This document shows, piece by piece, positions 57,270 through 64,000 of a stretch of DNA of 64,000 nt. Positions within the stretch are counted from its first letter, which is position 1. Each line of letters opens with the position of its first letter. The stretch spans positions 39,246,356 through 39,310,355 of the forward strand of contig JAKGHH010000007.1 of assembly GCA_022828595.1 (NCBI GenBank). The letters run 5' to 3'. This DNA comes from Nelumbo lutea. Taxonomy: Eukaryota > Streptophyta > Magnoliopsida > Proteales > Nelumbonaceae. A model generated the notes under the pieces. That model saw only the letters and a program-made list of their open reading frames with translations, did no database searches and was not told where the DNA came from. The position numbers and the translations under genes were made by a program.

Positions 57270-57815
57270 AATCATAGATATCAATCATGCCCAGCTTGCA
57301 TACATACTGCTGCAATTTAGCTTTAGGGACTCCCTTGGTATGTACGTCAACCAGTTGCTCTTTAGATGCAACGAACTGTAGGCAAACTTCTCCAGTTGCC
57401 ACTCTCTCTCTAATAAAGTGTTTGTCCACCTCAATATGCTTCATCCAGTCATGTTGGATAGAACTATGTTCTATGTTAATGGCCACCTGATTGACACAAC
57501 ACAGCATCAAGGGCTTGTCATATTCAACAACCACCTCCTCCATCAGAGACTGTAACCATAAAAGTTCAAATACACCATGTGCCGTGGCTCTACATTATAC
57601 CTCAACTGAAGACCTAACCACCACTGACAGTTTCTAGCTCCTCCAAGAAACCAAATTTCCAACAACCATAGTATGATACCCAGATGTAGACCTCCTATCA
57701 TCAATACATCCTACCCAGTCTGCATCTGTATATGCTTCGAGTGTCCTATGACCATGCTTTCCAAAGAGGGTACCTTTTCCTATGTACCCTTCAATTAACA
57801 CAAAACTCTCGATAT
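57268..57815 (-). pseudogene. Copia RNase H, minus strand
   Basis: From 57815 downward: GKGTLFGKHGHRTLEAYTDADW, DDRRSTSGYHTM, NLVSWRS, then a TAG, a decayed middle, and an open end (57543-57268) with NQVAINIEHSSIQHDWMKHI and EQLVDVHTKGV. The Asp-containing DADW is kept, but the usual CDNQ is CVNQ, so a catalytic Asp is lost. Confidence 0.85.
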
Positions 57816-58030
57816 GTGTATCTCTAGGGTATTTGTTTTGTGCATCCCCCTCCCCACGAGCACACTAAGCTTACTGCTCAATCAGCTATATGTGCCTTTA
57901 TGGTGTACAGTTCAGAACACAATGGCTTTCTATATTATAATCCTAAAGTTTGTCATCTTTGCATATCTCAAAATGCTATCTTTCTTGAAAATCTGTCCTT
58001 CATTGAACACATTGTTAAATTACTTGCACC
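57816..58030 (+). pseudogene. Copia integrase C-terminal piece, plus strand
   Basis: Translates to PPHEHTKLTAQSAICAFMVY, HNGFLYYNPKVCHLCISQNA and IFLENLSF, the typical C-terminal segment of copia integrase. It abuts the minus-strand RNase H head to head and is cut by the LINE at about 58060. Confidence 0.75.
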
Positions 58031-58059
58031 ATTCACCTTTGTTTTCTTTGCTCCTACAA

Positions 58060-59372
58060 GTTTCCAGACTTACGAGAACAAGTTACAAAGCAGCCCAAAA
58101 AAGACCTTCCCTGGATACCCCTTGCTTGGCCAAGGAATCAGCGACAGTATTTGCCGACCTGCTTACCCATTTAACATACTCTCATATTACTGGTTAGCCG
58201 CTTCACTTTTTGAGGTGGTTTCTATAGCCCCAAATGGCAGTGTTCAGGTTTGACAGCCACCCTACTACCACCAGAGAGTCTCCTTCAATTAGAAGATGTT
58301 CCACCCCAAGCTGGTTGGCAACCTGGATCCCTTGAACAGCAACTAGTACCTCGGCTCTTGTAGAGTCTCCCCCTCCCACCAGTCTGAGAATAAGGAAATA
58401 ATGTTGCTGTTCTTATTCCTTAGCACATCCCCTACACCCGAAGGAACAAGGTTGCCTTGGATACTCCCATCAAAGTTCAATTTAATGACACCTTCTGGAG
58501 AAGGTTCCCACTGTACCTCACTTCTATTCTTCCTAGTGGAGGTATTAGCCACTTTTAGCCAATTCCTCCAAAGATCATCGAAGGAGAATTCAGCAAATAG
58601 GGCCAATGTCATGAGCCAATGGATTACTCTAGTTAAAATACAATCTTTCACTTCAGCAAAACTTCTTTCCTTCTCTAGGAAGGTTCTAGAATTCCTTTCC
58701 TCCCAAACAGTTCATAATATAGCTGCCCTAATAGATTTCCACATAATTTTACCTCTTCTCGTGTGCCACCCAAAGGTAGATGGATTAAACAGCATACTTG
58801 TATCAAGCGGCGGGTTCCACCTACATCCAAATAAACTAAAGCTCCAACTCCATAAGGCTGCAGCAAAAAAGCAAGAAATTAGTAGATGGTAACAGTTCTC
58901 ATTCTGAGCCTTACACAGGAAGCACCAATTAGAGGAAGAGGCAAAGATAAGGACTCTTCTTTTGCAGGTTTTCCAAAGTGCTGATTCACTCATAGAAAAC
59001 TTCCCAGCAAAAAACAGCAAATTTGGGGGAATAGGTCATACCCAAACTTCTTTGACAGGGAACACCCGGAGGTTAGGGCTGGCAATGAAGCATTTTAGAA
59101 AGGAAGCACAAGTAAAGGCCCCTTTCTGAAGAGGGGTCCAAACTCTTTGATCAGATTTAGTGGGGTCCAAACAAACCGACTCAAGTAACTGAAGCAACTC
59201 AGAAACACAAATCAATTCATCATCTCTTAATCCCCTACGAAAGCCAAAGTCCCAATTTAAAGACAAAGGAAGTATCGGACTGGGGACAAACTTTGAGATT
59301 GGCTCATTTTTGTAAAGGGAGAGAGAATAGAAAGAGGGGAAAAGATCTTTGAGGGGTTGGTTACCTACCTTC
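58060..59372 (-). pseudogene. L1 LINE 2: zf-RVT and RNase H domains
   Basis: On the minus strand: VGNQPLKDLFPSFYSLSLYK, LNWDFGFRRGLRDDEL, then a zf-RVT domain (SALWKTCKRRV, CFLCKAQNENCYHLLISCFF), then a C-terminal RNase H of the RVT_3 type (GVIKLNFDGSIQGN, GVGDVLRNKNSN, AEVLVAVQGIQVAN, LLIEGDSLVVV, DSLAKQG). Plant L1 elements with such an RNase H are a known subgroup. Frameshifts occur near 58350 and 58680. The LINE ends near 58060 without a clear poly-A. Confidence 0.87.
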
Positions 59373-60304
59373 CACAAAAGCCATCTCAGATTCCCCCACC
59401 ACCTCATGAAGCACTTTCCTCGGTCTTTTTGACAGAACCTTGGCTAAAAATTTGTAAGTGCTTCTAATCAAGCTGATTGGCCTGAAATCCTTCAGCTCTA
59501 CTGTGCCATCCTTCTTTGGGATCAATTATACGAATATAGCACTAGCCATTTTCTCTAGAGATTTTTCTCTATGGAACTCTTTGAAGATCTGATCAAACTC
59601 ATTCTATAGCATATTCCAACATGTCTTTATAAATGAGAAATTAAATCCATCTGGATCCAGAGCCTTATCCCCATTTATTCCTCTTAAAGCCTCCTTAATT
59701 TCCCCCAAATCAAAATCTCTCTCAAGCCAAGTTGTTGAGACATCACTCACCTTCTTGGGGGCCATCTCCCCAAGGGCCATCCAACTCTAAACTCTTGAAG
59801 AAACTAAATCCTTGTAAAAACTTACCACATTGCTTTGAATTTCATCCCAATCCCTCTACCATCTCCTCCCCCACCTGGATTCTAGAGACAAAACTCCTCC
59901 TAGCATTAGTGTAGGCATGAAAGAAGGCAGTGTTTTTATCACCTGCTTTCAGCCACATCAATCTTGATTTCCGTCTCCATTTCTCCTCTTCTCTGTAAAT
60001 TATTCTCTTTATTTCACAATCCAGTCCCTTTCCATCCTCTTCTCCCGGGTAACAGTTCCTCCTCCAACTTGTTTCTCCCTGTATCCCCAAATATTGTTGA
60101 ACTCCAGCTCTTGCTTTCCCCTTTCAGCAATTGGAGCCTCCTAACCAGTGTAAAGCCTGCAGACCCTTGTATCTTATCCCACTTCTCTTCCACCCACTCT
60201 AAGAAATTTGGGTGATCAAGTAACATGTTTTCAAACTTGAATGGTTTTGGACCAGAAAACATTACAAATTGTCTAAGCACGACTATCTTGTGATTAGACA
60301 ACAA
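59373..60304 (-). pseudogene. L1 LINE 2: linker and N-terminal RT, palm deleted
   Basis: The linker keeps FKFENMLLDHPNFLEWVEEK and RLMWLKAGDKNTAFFH. RT motifs DPDGFNFSFIK, LIPKKDGTVELKDFRPISLI and FLAKVLS follow, down to SEMAFVEGR (59380). There the sequence jumps directly to the VGNQPLKDLF segment that belongs about 350 residues further on, so the RT catalytic palm and thumb are missing. Two point stops lie at about 59605 and 59530. Confidence 0.87.
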
Positions 60305-60904
60305 AAAGGCAAAGCTTTCTGTATCAGATTAAGCAAATGCTCCTCCCAATCTCAAGATAACAAGAACATATCCAATCTTCTCAGAATAGGTGGACTTTGG
60401 CCATTCAACCAAGTATATCTACATCCGCTCAGAGTGGATCGATTAAACCATTCCCCCTGATGAATTCACCAATCTTCTCATCCCCACTCTTTCTCTTTAA
60501 TTCCTTCCCCCCTTCATTTCCCCCACTCTCCCGACTGAATTGAAATCACCTCCTATACACTATGGACCCACCCACTCCTGTCTTACCTTTTCCAGCTCCT
60601 CCCACATCTCCACCCTCCCCCTTTCATCATTAGGACCATAGACGTTTGTGAGACCCCACTGCCAACCCCCTTCCACCATTTGAAAACAAATTGATATTGA
60701 AAGTAATCTACTCCTTTCTCTGATCTTCCTTAGACATCTTGGGTCCCAGATGACTACAAAACCACCTGATAAACCCATCACATTCACCTCTGCCCATTCC
60801 CCACTATTGGCTCCCCAAATTTCATCTTTTATGTCCAAATCAAAAACAGCCAGCTTTGTTTCTTGCAATAATACTACCTCTGGTGCAATCTTCCTCTTAA
60901 AGCA
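60305..60904 (-). pseudogene. L1 LINE 2: APE-type endonuclease
   Basis: Begins at VVLLQETKLAVFDLD (about 60885), the usual catalytic Glu motif. It continues with GLSGGFVVIWDPRC, TNVYGPND and GGDFNSV (about 60540). The C-terminal part after 60500 is shifted. Its 5' end meets LINE 3 head to head at about 60904, so the N-terminus of ORF2 and ORF1 are missing. Confidence 0.88.
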
Positions 60905-61010
60905 GAAGTAAAAAATTCAGTGGTCTAGGTGTGGAGAACATTCATAAAAGGAATATGGCTCTTTTGGAAAGTGGTTATGGAGACTGCTTGATGAAAGGAT
61001 AAATTGTGGG
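60905..61010 (+). pseudogene. L1 LINE 3, first part
   Basis: The plus strand reads SGLGVENIHKRNMALL and, after small shifts, the WLWRLL...KLW pattern following the RT core, closely like LINE 1 at 26060-26140. It is interrupted at 61010 by the copia derivative. Confidence 0.75.
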
Positions 61011-62567
61011 TGTTGAGAGAGATGTTATATGTTAAGTCTTTGGAGGCAGGGTAATCTAGTAATTTTCAAAAGAAAATAAAGGTGCTCCATGTCCTAAAAT
61101 TGTTATACACAGGGGCACTATTGTACTTGAACTTATTTTTCATTAATATATATGTCGGGCCAACTTTCTTAGAGAGATTAGACTCTAATCTTCTCTTCTA
61201 AGAGTGGTTCTTCTGTTTCTCTTAACCATAATCCCTCTTTCTCTTCTCCCTCTCCTCTTTCTTCTTCCTTGTCTGAATACTAATAAAACTCTGTTACATG
61301 GTAGCAGAGAAGGAAATTTTGTGGTATCTTATTCTTTCTACCCCATCTCATTCCTTTCGAACTGCTCTAGAAGTTTTCTTCGCTAACTAAACCCTAGTTC
61401 CCCTAATCGGCCTAGGGCTATTTCACTCTCTATTTACTAAGTGATGGGTCTAACTACCATAATTGGCAGTGCAAGTTATGTGTGAAGTGAAAACCCTCTA
61501 GTGGGATCATTCCAAGAGGGAGTTGTGATGAATCTGAATGAAGGTATCAATCCAATAGTGATCAAATGAACAAAGCAGGTGAGATTTGTGTGAAGACATC
61601 AATTCAGAAGTGATAGAATGAGCAAAACAGGTAAGGTACTGAAGTGGCTATGATTAGTACATAATGTGCCTTTGCATGTGTTAGCTTTTCCATCTCTTCG
61701 GTTATCAAAGGGACAAACTTGAACCCCAAGCTGTTAAATGTGTTTTCTTGGGTTACTCTAAGACACAAAAGGGTACAAATGCTATACAGACCTTCGCTTT
61801 GCCATCATTTCATCAGCCCAAATGTCACCTTCCATGAGTCTATTTCCTATTTTTCTTCCCCCAATGATTCATCTCACTTGTTCACTCATGATGATCCTCC
61901 TCTTCCCATTCATGTACCTTCATCTATTCAGGTTCCTGTTCCAGTCTCTCTTCCTACCAAACCACCCCTTAAGCAAGTTTATTTTAGAAAGAGAACAACA
62001 GTTCAGCCTTTACCACCATCTGTCTTGTTGTCTGTAGATCCTGATGATGCAGTGTCAGAACCTTTGCCTTCAAATATTGATCTACCTATTGCTCTCTGGA
62101 AGGGTAAGTACACTTTTTTTGCACACCCTATTATTACCTTTGTTTCCTATCATTCTCTACCACCCACAGCCCGTGCATTTGTTACATCTCTCTGCACAAT
62201 ATCTATTCCCGAGTCCATGCAGGAGGCCTTACCTGATCCTGGGTGGAGGATAGCTATGGAAGAAGAGATGTTAAATTTACACCAGAATTGTACTTTGGAA
62301 TTAGTTCCACTTCCAGCTTGTAAGAAAAATGTTGGTTGTAGATAGGTCTATGCTATGAAGCACATAAACAGGGGCACTATTGTACTTGCACTTGTTTTTC
62401 ATTAATATAATGTTGGGCTGACTTTCATAGAGAGATTAGACTCTAATCTGCACTTCTAAGAGAGGACCGTCTGTTTCTCTTAAACCCAATCCCTTTTTCT
62501 AGTCTCTCTCTCTTCTTTTTTCATCTTCCTGGTCTAAATACTATTATACTAATACAACTTTGTTACA
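61011..62567 (+). mobile_element. Miniature copia derivative inside LINE 3
   Basis: The left LTR (61011-61298, TGTTGAG...TTACA) is followed by a primer-like site TGGTAGCAGAGA (61299-61310). An integrase-to-RT fragment follows, then a right LTR lacking its first 98 or so bases (62366-62567). Flanks GTGGG (61006-61010) and ATGGG (62568-62572) fit a 5-bp target duplication with one change, and LINE 3 is continuous across the insertion. Gag, protease, most integrase and most RT/RNase H are deleted. Confidence 0.82.
61690..62358 (+). pseudogene. Integrase tail and RT start of the miniature copia
   Basis: A decayed integrase end (TQKGYKC-like, about 61765) leads to an open frame with a Pro-rich linker and the RT N-terminus: NIDLPIALWKGKYTFFAHPI, ISIPESMQEALPDPGW, EEEMLNLHQNCTLELVPLP. 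A TAG at 62342 and the LTR junction at about 62360 end it before any catalytic motif. It is similar to the corresponding part of copia C. Confidence 0.85.
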
Positions 62568-62572
62568 ATGGG

Positions 62573-62980
62573 CAAAGGTGATTATAAGCAATCATGAGCT
62601 TGCGGCTAATGAGTAGAATCCTAGGCTATGGACCAAAGCAACAAGAGCTTCATAGAAACCTATCCATGACATTCTTCTAGTGTTCTTACCCTTCATTAGA
62701 TATAACATGCGCTCTGCAAACCTTGTTAAACTCCGGGAACATGTGTAGTTGGGTGACTCACCATTGAAGGACAATTTCCATCTCTTTTTAATCTGTCTAA
62801 CCTTGAGGATGAGCTTGCGTCTTCCTTCTTGTTGCCTTCTAGCTCAAGTTCAAGCTTTGCTTGGAACCTGGGGTTTAGGAGGAGGCTCAGAGATGCTGAA
62901 TTAAATAATGTTTCAACTTACTCCATTGTTTGGACAGGATGTTCCTGAACCCTTCAAAGTCGAATAGTAGGATTTGGTGA
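62573..62980 (+). pseudogene. L1 LINE 3, second part
   Basis: Resumes directly after the copia derivative: KATRAS, SANLVKLREHV, LGDSPLKDNFHLF, then FAWNLGFRRRLRDAEL (about 62845-62890). These match LINE 1 and LINE 2 in order. It fades near 62980. The minus-strand ORF at 62592-62774 is a shadow. Confidence 0.78.
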
Positions 62981-63249
62981 GTCGGGATCTCCTACCCATA
63001 GCTTCCTACCCATGTCCATACCCACATCATAAAATTTGGACACATGTCCACTAACATGTGTCTAATCTTCTTATATGCAAATGTAATGGGACGAACGTTA
63101 AGTCCATCCTATTAGAGCTCATCCAATTAAACCCAATTACCCAAATAACATTTTTCTAACCAAAAAAAAAATTAATCCTTCCCCTTCCTTTTGGAACAGG
63201 AACCCTAATCTTCTTCTTCCTTCGGTCCCATTCTCTCCATTCTATTATC
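62981..63249. other. Non-coding spacer
   Basis: No gene seen; an A-rich run at about 63163-63171 precedes the tandem duplication. Confidence 0.5.
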
Positions 63250-63463
63250 CATAATGTCCTGTTCCAAGAAACTTCATTAGCAGCCTGCAACCAGAAACCA
63301 GTGACGTACTCACTGGTATTCCTATTCTCTCCATACTCTCCATCGATTAGCCCTGTTCTTCTATTCTGCATAACGTCCTGTTCCAAGAAATTGCACTGGT
63401 GACGTGCTCAACGGCATCCTATTCTATGCATACTCCTCTATTGGTTAGCCCTATTCTTCCTGT
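63250..63463. repeat. Tandem duplication, period about 119 bp
   Basis: cataatgtcctgttccaag at 63250 recurs as cataacgtcctgttccaag at 63369, both ending gattagccctgttcttc-like. The second copy lacks about 26 internal bases. Confidence 0.85.
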
Positions 63464-63481
63464 GGCTCACAGCAGTGTGGT

Positions 63482-64000
63482 CCTCTTCCCAGGTATGAGA
63501 AAAAAGCACCGGTGGTTAAGCAACCTCATCAGTGTCCCAAGATAAAATATTGCAGAGAGAGAGAGAGAGACATAGGTGTTGAGCTGCCTAACGAAGCTTG
63601 GGAAATTGCTAAGTTTGAAGTACTTAGGAAACAAGTCCAGGGAAAATACAATGACACCCCATATGATAAAACTGTTTGCTCGAACTCCACAAAACTATGG
63701 GAACAGTTGTAGGATCCTCCACCGTATCGTAGCTTTAGGTCCTATATTTGGGATACCATGCAATAACACAAGAAAATCATTATTATGGAAAAAATAATGT
63801 GAGAATAAATTGAGGAGATTACTTATATAGAGTGTCTGGCCAGAAGAAAACATAAAATATGGGAAGCAAATAAAACAGAACATAACTACCCATGAGAATA
63901 ACCTCATTGGAAGAACTATAAGAAAATAATGCTCACTTTTTTCTTGTATCGGTTGAGGTTGCTTAACCACTGCAGTTTTTTTCTCATACCTGGGAAGAGG
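63482..64000. repeat. Inverted repeat with 47-base arms, open at the window edge
   Basis: The left arm 63482-63528 (cctcttcccaggtatgaga ... ggttaagcaacctca) is the near-perfect inverse of 63954-64000. The arms enclose about 425 bases with a (GA)n run at 63555-63571. The right arm reaches the last base, so the true arm length is unknown. Confidence 0.85.

Overview
This is nuclear DNA of a flowering plant. It is AT-rich and dominated by plant-type LTR retrotransposons (Ty1/copia and Ty3/gypsy of the Athila and Tat lineages), L1-type LINEs and MITEs, and it carries the C-terminal exons of a plant actin-related protein gene. The species cannot be told. A 100-N scaffold gap lies at 5165-5264. No new cellular system was found. 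The interest lies in the host gene fragment, in the architecture and decay of the nested elements, and in an accessory antisense gene.

Layout. 1-5164: Ty1/copia element A (+), one long gag-pol frame broken by four TAG codons. 5265-13827: copia element B (+) of the same family, with a well-kept LTR pair but a shattered coding region. 14181-14667 and 24384-24745: a degenerate minisatellite split by a young Athila element (14668-24378, coding on -, target duplication ACTCC) that has lost protease and the RT palm. 24834-25310: a MITE. 25404-37090: an L1 relic (-) split by a Tat-lineage gypsy element (26178-36464, coding on -), which carries on the opposite strand an accessory ORF with its own TATA and G-box promoter and a 107-bp tandem array. 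37150-38430: copia relic (-). 41090-45690: a pair of diverged LTR-like repeats separated by a deletion-derivative Tat-type element (42073-44047). 46212-47680: SIRE-like copia relic (+).

48250-50523 (-): the only host gene recognised, the last three coding exons of ARP7 (nuclear actin-related protein). Reading frame and splice sites are intact, and two MITEs sit in one intron. No upstream ARP7 exon was seen in the remaining 13.5 kb. 51170-56400: copia element C (+). 57254-58030: two copia fragments head to head. 58060-60900: L1 element (-) with endonuclease, zf-RVT and RNase H domains but with the RT core deleted. 60905-62980: another L1 relic (+) interrupted by a 1.56-kb miniature copia derivative (61011-62567). 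63482-64000: an inverted repeat running into the window edge.

The mobile elements do not work together as a pathway; they form nested insertions. Several look mobilised in trans: their LTRs are much better preserved than their coding capacity. In-frame stops in copia A and the Tat element fall mainly at positions where C-to-T change of methylatable cytosines would create them.
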